Shown here piece after piece: positions 42,265 to 50,622 of a DNA stretch of 64,000 nt; the first letter of the stretch is position 1; each line of letters starts with the position of its first letter. Made by a program: the position numbers and the translations under genes. The stretch is from Deltaproteobacteria bacterium (GTDB lineage Bacteria; Myxococcota_A; UBA9160; UBA4427), in assembly GCA_016713665.1 (NCBI GenBank), contig JADJOR010000001.1, positions 992,001 through 1,056,000 of the forward strand. Reading direction: 5' to 3'. Below the pieces are notes generated by a model, which searched no databases, was not told where the DNA came from, and worked only from the letters and a program-made list of their open reading frames with translations.

Positions 42265-44646
42265 CTAACGGCTCTTCGGCAGCCCGAGCTCGACCTCGGC
42301 GACGAGGCTGCGCAGGATCTCGACGGTGCCGCCGTAGATCGTGTTGACCGGGGTCTGGCGCAGGACCTCCTCGAAGAGGCCGGCGGCGACGCGGCGCGGC
42401 TCGTCGTGGGCGAGCAGCGCCAGCGGGCCCGCGAGCTCGGCCCAGGCCTGGGCGTCCTCGAGATAGGTCGCCGCGGAGAAGGACTTCGTCATGGCGCCCT
42501 TCGCACCGAGCGGCTTGCCCTCGGCGGAGAGCCAGGTCGAGCGGTGGCGCAGGAGGCGCGCGACCTCGGCGTGGATCGCCGACTGGGCGAGCTGCTCCTG
42601 GACCCGCGGATCGTCGAAGGGCCGCCCGCCGTCCTCGCCCGGCGCGAGCGCCCAGGCGCTCGACTCCTCGAGGAAGCGCTCCTGGAGATCCGCATAACCC
42701 ATCGCCTGCTCGAGGCCGAGGGCGAAGCGCACGACGGCCCAGCCCTGGTCGACCTCGCCCACGCGCGCCGAGTCCGGGACGCGCACGCCGCGCAGCGAGA
42801 AGGAGTTCGTGCGCTCGCCGCCCAGGGTATGCACCGGGCGGATCTCGACACCGGGCGCGTCGGTCGGGACGAGGAACATCGTGAGCCCGCGGTGGGGCCG
42901 ATCCTGCTGGCTCGTGCGCGTCAGGGTGAAGACGTACTGGGCCTCGTGGGCCGTCGTCGTCCACATCTTCTCGCCCTCGAGGATCCAGCCGTCGCCGTCG
43001 CGGCGCGCCATCGTCCGCGCCGCGGCGACGTCGGAGCCCGAGCCGGGCTCGCTGTAGCCGAGGGCGACCAGGATCTCGCCCTGGGCGATGCGCGGGACGA
43101 GGGTCTTCTTCTGCTCCTCGGTGCCGAGCGCCATCAGCGTATGGCCGATGAAGCCGTTGTTCATGAGGCCGAACCAGGGGAAGCCCGCCTTCGAGAGCGA
43201 CCAGTAGAGCGCGAGGATCTCGTAGGGATCGCGGCCTCCGCCGCCGATCTCCTTCGGCCAGCCCGCAGAGACCCAGCCGTAGGCGGCGAGCTTGCGGTAG
43301 AGCGGCCAGTCGTGGCCGCCGCCCTCGCGCCGCTCCCGCGCCGCGTCCTCGGCGCTGAACTCGCGGCGCAGGAACTCGCCGATCTCCTCGCTCACGCGCT
43401 CGGCCTTCGGGCCGAGGCGGAAGTCGAGACCGCCCGCGTCGCCGGATTCGCCGGGCTCGATCGCCGCGCCCGCGCCATTGCCTGCCCCTGCGCCCGCGAT
43501 CGCTTCCGTGACCGCCCCTGCCGGCTCGAAGCAGAGCGCCGCGATCCGGCTGCGCTCCTCGCGCGTGCCACCGGCCGGGAGCGCCCAGGCAAACGCGCGG
43601 CGGTAGAACATCTGGATGTCGTACTCGAGGGAGAAGCCGTAGCCGCCATGCGTATGGAGCGAGACGCCGGCGGTGCGCTGCGCCGTCTGACCGGCCCAGA
43701 CGAAGGCCATCGACGCGAGGGCCTCGAAGCGCGCGGGCATCGCGCGGCGCGCCCAGGCCGCCTCGAGGCAGAGCAGCTCCGCGCCATCGACGCGCGTCGC
43801 ACAATCGGCCAGCGGATGGGCGATCGCCTGGAAGCTCCCGATCGCGACCCCGAACTGGATCCGCTCCTTCGCATAACGCGCCCCGATCTCGAGCGCCGCG
43901 CGCGCGAGGCCGACCTGGGCGAAGGCCGTCAGGAGCTTCCACTCGGCGAACGCGGTGCGCCCCGCGGCGCGGACGTGCGGCCCCTGCGCGACGACGCGAC
44001 GCGAGAGCGGGCCCGACGGCGCGAGGGGCCAGAGCGCGTGGGCGCCCGAGCCGACCTCGCGGACGGGCTCGACCCCGCTCGCGCCCTTCGTCCTGCCCGG
44101 GCCGGTGCCCGCGGTCCCCGAGGCCGCACCGACCGCAGAATCCGACGCGGACGCGGATGCGGACGGCGCCTCGTACACGACGAGCGCATCCCCTTCGACG
44201 GCGACCACCGCCTGCGCGACCGCGCCGAAAGGCACGAGCGCAAGCCCATGCTTCCCTGCCCCCGTGCCCGCGACGGCGGCCCGTCGCTCGGGTCGGAGCG
44301 AAACGATCGCCACGCCTTCGGCGATGCGCGTGGTCCATTCATCTTCGGGCGCGAGCGCCGCGAGCAAGCGGCCGGCGGCCGCGACCTCGGCGAAGGGCAA
44401 GGGCGCGAGCGCGCGTCCCCCGCATCCGGCGACGAGCCCGAGATCGACGAGCCCGAGCCCGAGTCCCCCGACCGCTTCGGGGAGCCCCATCCCCGGCGCC
44501 CCGAGCTCGACATAACGGGCCCAGAGCTCGGGCGAGTAGCCCGTCGCCTCGCAGGCGCGCACGTGGCTCGTCGGACACTCCCGCGTGAGCAGCTCCGTGA
44601 AGGTCTCGCGCAGGATCTGCTGCGCCTCGTCGAGCTCGAGATTCAT
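42265..44646 (-). CDS. Fused double acyl-CoA dehydrogenase (FadE34-like)
   Basis: A 793-residue chain with two acyl-CoA dehydrogenase modules. Module 1 (1-375) has LGAPGMGLPEAVGGLGLG and HTHGGYGFSLEYDIQMFYRR. Module 2 (409-793) has GWPKEIGGGGRDPYEI, LGYSEPGSGSDVAAA, WTTTAHEAQYVFTL and the C-terminal IYGGTVEILRSLVAE. Alanine/serine/glycine-rich stretches lie inside module 1 (161-190) and between modules (375-408). Fused dehydrogenases such as mycobacterial FadE34 mimic the alpha2beta2 steroid-type enzymes (ChsE1-ChsE2) that oxidise bulky side-chain acyl-CoAs. The start overlaps the DUF35 stop (ATGA). Confidence 0.9.
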   Translation of the reverse strand: MNLELDEAQQILRETFTELLTRECPTSHVRACEATGYSPELWARYVELGAPGMGLPEAVGGLGLGLVDLGLVAGCGGRALAPLPFAEVAAAGRLLAALAPEDEWTTRIAEGVAIVSLRPERRAAVAGTGAGKHGLALVPFGAVAQAVVAVEGDALVVYEAPSASASASDSAVGAASGTAGTGPGRTKGASGVEPVREVGSGAHALWPLAPSGPLSRRVVAQGPHVRAAGRTAFAEWKLLTAFAQVGLARAALEIGARYAKERIQFGVAIGSFQAIAHPLADCATRVDGAELLCLEAAWARRAMPARFEALASMAFVWAGQTAQRTAGVSLHTHGGYGFSLEYDIQMFYRRAFAWALPAGGTREERSRIAALCFEPAGAVTEAIAGAGAGNGAGAAIEPGESGDAGGLDFRLGPKAERVSEEIGEFLRREFSAEDAARERREGGGHDWPLYRKLAAYGWVSAGWPKEIGGGGRDPYEILALYWSLSKAGFPWFGLMNNGFIGHTLMALGTEEQKKTLVPRIAQGEILVALGYSEPGSGSDVAAARTMARRDGDGWILEGEKMWTTTAHEAQYVFTLTRTSQQDRPHRGLTMFLVPTDAPGVEIRPVHTLGGERTNSFSLRGVRVPDSARVGEVDQGWAVVRFALGLEQAMGYADLQERFLEESSAWALAPGEDGGRPFDDPRVQEQLAQSAIHAEVARLLRHRSTWLSAEGKPLGAKGAMTKSFSAATYLEDAQAWAELAGPLALLAHDEPRRVAAGLFEEVLRQTPVNTIYGGTVEILRSLVAEVELGLPKSR

Positions 44647-45164
44647 CGCGGTGTCCCTTCGCCGGCCCGTTCGCGGCCGCGCGAGCCCTTCGTCTCGGAG
44701 ACCCGAGCGGCCGCGCTCTCGCCGACCGCCGGGTCCACGACCCGGAAGCGCGGCATCGGTCCCTGGCCGGGCAGGTCTTCGAAGAAGACCTCGACCCGGG
44801 CGTCGATGGCGACGGCCTCCGGCGGCGTCCCGAGCAGGTCGCAGACCATGCGGATGCCTTCGTCGAGCTCGATCGTCGCGATCGCGTAGGGGACGTGGGC
44901 CTGCCAGGCGGGATGGAAGGCGCGGTGGGCGACCGTGTAGGAGTAGATCCGACCGCGGCCCGAGACGGGCGCCCAGTCGAAGCCGAGCGAGCGACACGCG
45001 GGACACATCGGCTGCGGATAATGACGCAACACACCGCAGCCGAGGCAGCGCTGGATCACGAGCCGCCCCTCGCGCACGCCCTGCCAGAAGCCCTCGGACA
45101 GCTCCGTCACGAGCGGCGCCGGTCGCAGCGCCGCCGCCCCCTGCGCCTTCCCCGCGCCGCTCAT
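44643..45164 (-). CDS. Zn-ribbon/OB-fold (DUF35) partner protein, pair 3
   Basis: A 173-residue DUF35 protein: helix with SEGFWQGVREGRLVIQRC, zinc ribbon (CLGC, CPAC), OB-fold SGRGRIYSYTVAHRAFHP, and a basic, disordered C-terminal tail of about 20 residues. Start and stop overlap the genes on both sides by four bases (ATGA), so thiolase-like protein, DUF35 and double dehydrogenase are translated together. In the mycobacterial igr system the DUF35 domain is fused to the MaoC subunit ChsH2; here it is separate. Confidence 0.9.
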   Translation of the reverse strand: MSGAGKAQGAAALRPAPLVTELSEGFWQGVREGRLVIQRCLGCGVLRHYPQPMCPACRSLGFDWAPVSGRGRIYSYTVAHRAFHPAWQAHVPYAIATIELDEGIRMVCDLLGTPPEAVAIDARVEVFFEDLPGQGPMPRFRVVDPAVGESAAARVSETKGSRGRERAGEGTPR

Positions 45165-46336
45165 CGCTCGACCCCCAGGATCACAGCCGCTCCTTCGTGA
45201 AAATCGCCCTCGGCCGTCACGAGCACCGTCTCGCAATCCGGGACCTGCCGCGCCGGCTCGACCTCGCGCCGCAGCTGGCGAACCGCCTCGGAGACGAGAT
45301 TCGCCCCAGAGCAGTGGCCCTCGGAGAGGAGCCCGCCCGAGGTGTTGATCGGAAGCGCGCCCCCGAGCTCGATGCGTCCGTCGCGGACGAAGGCCCCGCC
45401 TTCGCCGTGGCCGCAGAAGCCGACCGCCTCGAGCGACGCGAGCACGACCCAAGTAAAGCCGTCGTAGAGCTGCGCGCAATCGATGTCCGAGGGACGCAGG
45501 CCGGCTCGGCCGAAGGCGCGACGCGCTGCGATCTCGAGGCCCTCGATGCGGGTCATGTCGCGCTTGTGGGTGATCGAGGTCGGGGGGAAGCCGTGGCCCT
45601 CGCCGTAGCCGAGGAGCGAGACGGGCCGCTTGCGCAGATCGCGGGCGCGCTCCAGGGAGGTCATCACGATCGCCGTCGCGCCGTCGCTCTCGAGCGAGCA
45701 GTCGAGCAACCGCAGCGGATCGGCGATCAGCGGCGAGGCCTGATGCTGCTCGAGGGTCATCGTCTTCTCGTACATCAGCGCGCGGGGATTCTGGTTCGCG
45801 TGCTTGCGGCAGGCGACGGCGATCCGGCCGAAGTCCTCGCTCGTCGTCCCGAACTCGTGCATGTGGCGACGGGCCGCATGGGCGAACCACTGGGAGGCGA
45901 CCGTATTGCCGAAGGGCCGCTCGAACTCGTCGACCTGGCGCATCACCGGATGCGGCGCGATCGCCCCCTCGCTCGTGCGCGAGACGCGCTGCGACGAATA
46001 GCCCCGCCGCCCCGCAACGAGCAGCACCGTCGTCGCGACCCCGCCCTCGATCGCGAGCGCCGCCGACTGGATCGCGCTCGCGAACGACGCGCCGCCCGTC
46101 CGAATCGTCGAGCTGAAGGCGAGCCCCGGGACCCCGAGGTTCAGGATGAAGTCCTCGGCCACCGTCCCCGCCAGCTCGTTCGGCATGACGCCGTCGACGT
46201 CCTCGGCTGTGAGCCCGGCATCGGCCAGGGCCTCGAGGCCCGCGAGCAGATGAAGCTCGAGCGTCGAATGGGGCGTCCCCCGCGTGAAGGGGGTCTGTCC
46301 GATTCCGACGATCGCTGCGCGCGCCCTGGCCGACAT
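45161..46336 (-). CDS. Thiolase-like protein (Ltp2-type retro-aldolase candidate), pair 3
   Basis: A 391-residue thiolase-fold protein starting ARAAIVGIGQTPFTRG, with HEFGTTSEDFGRIAVACRKHANQNP in the middle and LPINTSGGLLSEGHCSG at the end. The nucleophile region reads IRTGGASFASAIQ: no cysteine where thiolases have CASG. That absence and the coupled DUF35 gene match Ltp2, which cleaves a hydroxylated side-chain acyl-CoA by a retro-aldol step. First gene of the leftward operon; 101 bases separate it from the divergent VOC gene, with the palindrome ACCTATAGGT between. Confidence 0.88.
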   Translation of the reverse strand: MSARARAAIVGIGQTPFTRGTPHSTLELHLLAGLEALADAGLTAEDVDGVMPNELAGTVAEDFILNLGVPGLAFSSTIRTGGASFASAIQSAALAIEGGVATTVLLVAGRRGYSSQRVSRTSEGAIAPHPVMRQVDEFERPFGNTVASQWFAHAARRHMHEFGTTSEDFGRIAVACRKHANQNPRALMYEKTMTLEQHQASPLIADPLRLLDCSLESDGATAIVMTSLERARDLRKRPVSLLGYGEGHGFPPTSITHKRDMTRIEGLEIAARRAFGRAGLRPSDIDCAQLYDGFTWVVLASLEAVGFCGHGEGGAFVRDGRIELGGALPINTSGGLLSEGHCSGANLVSEAVRQLRREVEPARQVPDCETVLVTAEGDFHEGAAVILGVER

Positions 46337-46375
46337 GGTTCTCTCTTCTCGCTGCGGAGGCTCCGGGAGTCGGGT

Positions 46376-46385
46376 ACCTATAGGT
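46376..46385. promoter_or_regulatory. Perfect palindrome ACCTATAGGT between divergent operons
   Basis: Ten bases, fully self-complementary, lie 40 bases before the thiolase-like start and 53 bases before the VOC start. It contains TATAGG readable as a -10 in both directions, so it may be a shared promoter core or an operator for the igr-like operon and the P450 transcript. Confidence 0.45.
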
Positions 46386-46437
46386 TCGACGGCGGGTCGC
46401 TGCCAGCCGGAAGCGACCGATCGGAGGAGAGAGCGTG

Positions 46438-46836
46438 ATGGGTTCCCGCATGGCGAAGCCGGCCCTCGACGTGGGCCTCGTGACGGGCGATGCGGAGCGC
46501 CTGATCCGGTTCTACGAGGCGGTGGTCGGCATGGTCCGCCAGCCGCCGATTCAGCTCCCGAACATCGGCACGATCCATCGCCTCGCCTGCGGCCAGAGCA
46601 TCCTGCGCGTGATGGTGCCGACGAATCCGCCCGCGCCCGACGACGCGGCGAGCTTCTCGGCGCGACAGGGGATCCGCTACCTCACACTCGAGGTCGAGGA
46701 CATCGAGGCGGCGGTGGCGGCGGTTCGCGCGAGCGGCGGGACGGTGGCGCTGCCGCCCTTCGAGCTGCGGCCGGGGCGACGGGTCTCGCAGGTCGCCGAT
46801 CCCGACGGCAACATGATCGAGCTCGGTCAGGGCTGA
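46438..46836 (+). CDS. VOC (glyoxalase/bleomycin resistance) superfamily protein
   Basis: A 132-residue single-module VOC protein: LDVGLVTGDAERLIRFYEAVVGM at the start, IRYLTLEVEDIEAAVAAVRASGG in the middle and VADPDGNMIELGQG at the end, which supplies the usual metal-binding glutamate. GGAGGAGAG lies upstream; GTG 46435 and ATG 46438 are both usable. Members are lyases, epimerases (methylmalonyl-CoA type) or dioxygenases. It leads the P450 transcript, 35 bases before the P450 ATG, and faces the igr-like operon. Function unknown. Confidence 0.82.
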   Translation: MGSRMAKPALDVGLVTGDAERLIRFYEAVVGMVRQPPIQLPNIGTIHRLACGQSILRVMVPTNPPAPDDAASFSARQGIRYLTLEVEDIEAAVAAVRASGGTVALPPFELRPGRRVSQVADPDGNMIELGQG

Positions 46837-46871
46837 GCGGCCGTGAACGCTCCCCGGCGAATGAGGGCCGC

Positions 46872-48065
46872 ATGATCGAATACGATCCGTTCTCCGATTC
46901 CGTGATGCGCAATCCGTGGCCCCACTACGCGCAGCTGCGGCGCGAGGACCCGGTCTTCTACCTCGAGAAGTACGACACCTGGTTCCTCTCGAAATTCGAG
47001 GACATCCGCGCCAGCACGACCAACGACGTCTTCACCGCCGAGCGCGGCGTCACCCCCGAAATGGTCATGTTGAAGGCGCCGCCGCCGCCGGATCCCGTCT
47101 TCTCGATGCTCGACCTGCCGCGCCAGCGCGACTACCGGCGGATGTTCGTTCCCCGCTACACGAAGAACGCCGTCGCCGGCATGGAAGAGACGATTCGCGC
47201 GAAGACCCGCGCGCTGCTCCGGCCGCTGGCGGAGCGAGGGCGCTTCGACGTCTACAGCGACCTCGCGGATCCGCTCGCGGTCTCGGTGATCGCGGACCTG
47301 ATCGGGATCCCGAACGACGAGGCGCTCGCGATGCGGGAGCGGATCGCGCGTTATTTCGCCCGCGAGCCCGGGCAGCTCGGGACGCGCCCGGAGAACGAGG
47401 TCGAGCGGATCGCCATCGTGACCCGGATCGCCGAGCTCGTCACGGCGCGCATGCAGGCGGGCGATTCCGGCGGCGACGACCACATCTCCGTCATGCTGCG
47501 CACGCCCGCCGAGGGCCAGCCCCTTTCCCTCGGCTCGATGGTCGCGACGGTCTATACCTGGCTCGTGACCGGCGTCGAGGTCGTCCCGCTCTCGGTCGCC
47601 AACACGATCCTCTACCTCGGCCGGAGCCCCGATCAGCGCCGCACCGTCGTCCTCGACCCGTCCCTGATTCCCTTCGCCTACGACGAGTCGCTCCGCTTCG
47701 ACCAGCCGACGAACCTGCTCGGCCGCTTCGTGAAGGAGCCGGTCGTGATCCGGGGCAGGAAGCTCGAGAGCGGCCAGGGGGTCATGTTCCTCTGGGCCTC
47801 GGGCAATCGCGACGAGGAGGAGTTCGAGCGGGCCGACCAGTTCGACATCGCCCGCCGTCCGGCCCGCAGCCTCTCCTTCGGCCACGGCGCCCACAAATGC
47901 ATCGGCGAGCACCTCGGCCGCCTCGAAGGCCGGATCCTGCTCGAGGAGATCCTCGCCCTCGCCCCGGAGTACGCGGTCGACGAGAGCGGCGTCCGGCGGA
48001 CCTACAGCGAGTTCCTCCACGGCCATCACGCGGTCCCGATCGAGTTCCGGGCGAGGACGCTGTAG
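46872..48065 (+). CDS. Cytochrome P450 with atypical I-helix
   Basis: A 397-residue soluble bacterial P450. The heme loop is FGHGAHKCIGEHLGR with Cys343 as ligand; ExxR is ESLR in FAYDESLRF. The I-helix, normally AGxE/DTT, here reads VTGVEVVPLS: the acid stays but the oxygen-activating threonine is valine. That may change proton delivery or favour peroxide-driven or non-hydroxylating chemistry. It lacks a signal peptide and needs a ferredoxin partner not seen here. It sits beside the igr-like operon, as CYP125 does in mycobacteria, which suggests a role in starting side-chain oxidation; this is inference. Confidence 0.9.
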   Translation: MIEYDPFSDSVMRNPWPHYAQLRREDPVFYLEKYDTWFLSKFEDIRASTTNDVFTAERGVTPEMVMLKAPPPPDPVFSMLDLPRQRDYRRMFVPRYTKNAVAGMEETIRAKTRALLRPLAERGRFDVYSDLADPLAVSVIADLIGIPNDEALAMRERIARYFAREPGQLGTRPENEVERIAIVTRIAELVTARMQAGDSGGDDHISVMLRTPAEGQPLSLGSMVATVYTWLVTGVEVVPLSVANTILYLGRSPDQRRTVVLDPSLIPFAYDESLRFDQPTNLLGRFVKEPVVIRGRKLESGQGVMFLWASGNRDEEEFERADQFDIARRPARSLSFGHGAHKCIGEHLGRLEGRILLEEILALAPEYAVDESGVRRTYSEFLHGHHAVPIEFRARTL

Positions 48066-48124
48066 AGTCTGCGACCGTGGCATGATGCCTCGCGCCCAAC
48101 CCCCAATCCATTTGGAGAACCCGC

Positions 48125-48676
48125 ATGAGCCAGGCCCTCTACGACATTCCGCTCCAGAAGATCGACGGCACGAAGGCGACCCTCGCCGAGCACAAGGGCG
48201 ACGTGCTGCTCGTCGTCAACGTCGCCTCGAAATGCGGGCTCACGCCCCAGTACAAGGGCCTCGAGCAGCTCCACGAGCAATACCGCGGCCGCGGCTTCAA
48301 GGTCCTCGGCTTTCCCGCCAACGACTTCGGGGCCCAGGAGCCCGGCACGAACGCCGAGATCCAGCAGTTCTGCACGACGAACTTCGGCATCGAGTTTCCG
48401 ATGTACTCGAAGATCCAGGTCACGGGCGCCGACAAGCATCCGCTCTATCAGACGCTGACCAGTGCCCAGCCGAAGACCGAGAATCGCGACACCATGGAGA
48501 AGCAGCTCAAGGGCTACGGCATGACGCCGACCAGCGCGCCCGAGGTCCTCTGGAACTTCGAGAAGTTCCTGATCGACCGCAGCGGCCGCGTCGTCGGCCG
48601 CTTCGCCCCCGACACCGCCCCCGACGCCGCCCCGCTCGTGAAGGCGATCGAAGGCGAGCTCGCCAAGCAAGCCTGA
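48125..48676 (+). CDS. Glutathione peroxidase-family thiol peroxidase
   Basis: A 183-residue protein of the glutathione peroxidase family in its cysteine form. The peroxidatic residue is Cys37 in NVASKCGLTPQY; GFPANDFGAQEPG follows with the helper asparagine; and WNFEKFLIDRSGRVVGRF is the late conserved block. It reduces organic peroxides, probably with thioredoxin as the donor. Alone on the plus strand, 59 bases after the P450; a TAGAGT element overlaps the P450 stop. It may protect the cell from peroxides made by the oxygenases. Confidence 0.92.
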   Translation: MSQALYDIPLQKIDGTKATLAEHKGDVLLVVNVASKCGLTPQYKGLEQLHEQYRGRGFKVLGFPANDFGAQEPGTNAEIQQFCTTNFGIEFPMYSKIQVTGADKHPLYQTLTSAQPKTENRDTMEKQLKGYGMTPTSAPEVLWNFEKFLIDRSGRVVGRFAPDTAPDAAPLVKAIEGELAKQA

Positions 48677-48682
48677 GGACGC

Positions 48683-49440
48683 CTACACGAGCCCCGGATC
48701 GGTGCCGCCATCGACATGGAGGGCGACGCCGGTCAGGTAGTTGGCGGGCTCCGAGCACAGGAAGGCAGCGACCTTCCCGAAGTCGCTCGGAGCCCCGCCG
48801 CGCCGGGCCGGCAGCGCCGCGAGGTAGCCGTCCATCCCCGCGCCGACGAGGGACTCGAGGCGGTTCGTGACCTGGTTGCTCGGCAGGATCGAATTGACGG
48901 TCACGCCGTCGACGATGACCTCGCGCGCGAGGGTCTTGAGATAGGCCGTGAGGCCAGCGCGGGACGTATTCGAGTAGACCATGTTGGGCAGCGGCGCGCA
49001 CGCCCCGACGTGATGGCGAGGATCCGGCCCCAGCGCCGCTCGCGCATCCCGGGCAGGAAGCCCTGACACAGCGCGATCATCGCGAGCAGGCAGCGATCGA
49101 GGGCGGCCTCGAGCGTCGCGAGCTCGGTCGCGTGGGCAGGACCCGGCGGCGGTCCGCCGACGTTGGCGACGACGATGTCGACCGGACCGAGGCGCGAGCC
49201 CGCGGCGGCGACCAGGAATTGCGCGCCTTCGACGGTGCTGAGGTCGACCGGAATTCCCTCGAGGCGGGCGTCGGGAACCGCGGCGCGGATCGACTCGATC
49301 GCCGCGGAGACGCGGCCCTGCTCCCGCCCCGTGACGCAGACGCGCACCCCCTCTTCCGCGAGCGCCCGCGCCGTCGCGAGCCCGAGCCCGTCGGTCGAGG
49401 CGCCGACGATCGCCGTGCGACCGCGCAGTCCGAGATCCAT
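48683..49440 (-). pseudogene. Short-chain dehydrogenase (FabG-like), frameshifted
   Basis: The N-terminal part (49440 to about 49008) has the SDR start MDLGLRGRTAIVGASTDGLG, the NVGGPPPG strand and WGRILAITS. The rest (about 49003 to 48683) is in another frame: NMVYSNTSRAGLTAYLKTLAREV and VALHVDGGTDPGL. A net loss of one base (mod 3) near 49000-49008, in a run of GC repeats, explains the break. The active-site pattern is Y-x3-S instead of Y-x3-K, as in a known side branch of FabG-like proteins. Its stop is six bases from the glutathione peroxidase stop. Could be a true pseudogene or an assembly error. Confidence 0.8.
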
Positions 49441-49495
49441 CGAAGTCTCCTTCTTCCGTCGACCGCCGCGAGCGAGGCGATTCCTTTGCGGCCGC

Positions 49496-50444
49496 CTAGC
49501 TCTTCGGCTTCAGCGACTCGGCGACGAGGCCGTGATGACCCCAATCGTCCCCGCCCGCGAACTCGCGCTCGCTCCAGTCCTCGCCGCACAGGACGCCGTC
49601 CCAACCGATCTCGACGTCGAAGCCGCTCGGCCCGTGCATGTAGAAGGAGACGATGCCGTCGTTGCGGTGGCGGCCGAGATCCGAGCTGATCGGCACCTTC
49701 CTCGCGCGGGCCCGGTCGAGGGCGCGGCCGACGCCGTCGAGGCTCGTCGTCTCGAACATCAGATGCTGGAGGCCGGCGGGCGGGCCGATCTGGAGCAGCG
49801 CCAGGCTGTGATGGCGCGGCGTGCAGCGCAGGAAGTGGATCCCCATGCCATTCGGCCCGAAGACCATGTAGTCGCTGCGCTGGAAGCCGAGCGTCGCGGT
49901 AGAACGCGAGCGCCCGCTCCATGTCGGCGACGAAGAGCACCGCATGGCCCATGCCGAGATCGCCCGTCGGAACTCGATCCCCGTCGGCGAGGAGAAGGCC
50001 GCGTCGATGATCGCCCCCTGGAAGAGCTCGAGCCGGTGGCCGAAGGGATCCTCGACGACCGCGAGCCGCGCCACCCCCGCGCCTCGCGCTCCGCTGCCGT
50101 GCCCGTCGCACCGCGATCCCGCGCTCATTCACGCGCGCGACGACGCGCTCGAGATCCTCGGCGCTGCGCAGCTCGAAGCCGAGATAGGCGAGCCCGGGCT
50201 TCTCGCCGGGATGCACCGCGAGCCGCCACTGCCGGCGATCGAGCTTGAGGAAGCAGGTCCCGTCGGCCGCGATGCCGCCGGCCTCGGGCGTCGGGATCGC
50301 GAGCCCCGTCGGCCGCGGACCGGGCAGGATCGCGCTCGGGATGAGCCCGCAAACCTCCGTCGCGAAGCTCCGCCAGGCGCGCGGATCCGGCGCGACGACG
50401 CCCGCATAACCGAGACCCTTCCACGCGATCCGATCGAGACCCAT
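49496..50444 (-). pseudogene. Extradiol (BphC/HsaC-type) ring-cleavage dioxygenase, three frame breaks
   Basis: Two VOC modules are readable across frames. From ATG 50444: WKGLGYAGVVAPDPRAW to VVARVNERGIAV (frame A); then LAVVEDPFGHRLELFQGA (frame B); then TGDLGMGHAVLFVADMERALAFYRD (A); then LGFQRSDYMVFGPNGMGIHFL to the end (B). Breaks lie near 50072-50110, 49969-49971 and 49893-49895. The iron ligands of type I extradiol enzymes are all present: His in GMGHAV, His in GLQHLMFE and Glu in GFDVEIGWDG. Total length is about 310 residues, normal for the family, so the coding content is whole. It would cleave a catechol next to its hydroxyls, as HsaC does in steroid ring A. Confidence 0.85.
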
Positions 50445-50622
50445 TCCGATTCCTTTCCATCCGACCCGACTCGACCGAGGGACCCCGATCGACGGACGGC
50501 CACACGCTGCGCTGCGAGCGTAACCCGCCCGCCGAGCGGCCGGGAGACCTTGCTTCTCATGGCAATCGCTCCATTCTCTGGCCCGAACGTCCTCCGAAGA
50601 GCCACGGGGCCAGATCGAGCGC

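Noticed and set aside
42406..44889. Plus-strand open frame of over 800 codons opposite the acyl-CoA dehydrogenase
   Set aside because: No motif, Arg/Ala/Glu-rich composition, no start signal; the minus strand matches acyl-CoA dehydrogenases throughout.
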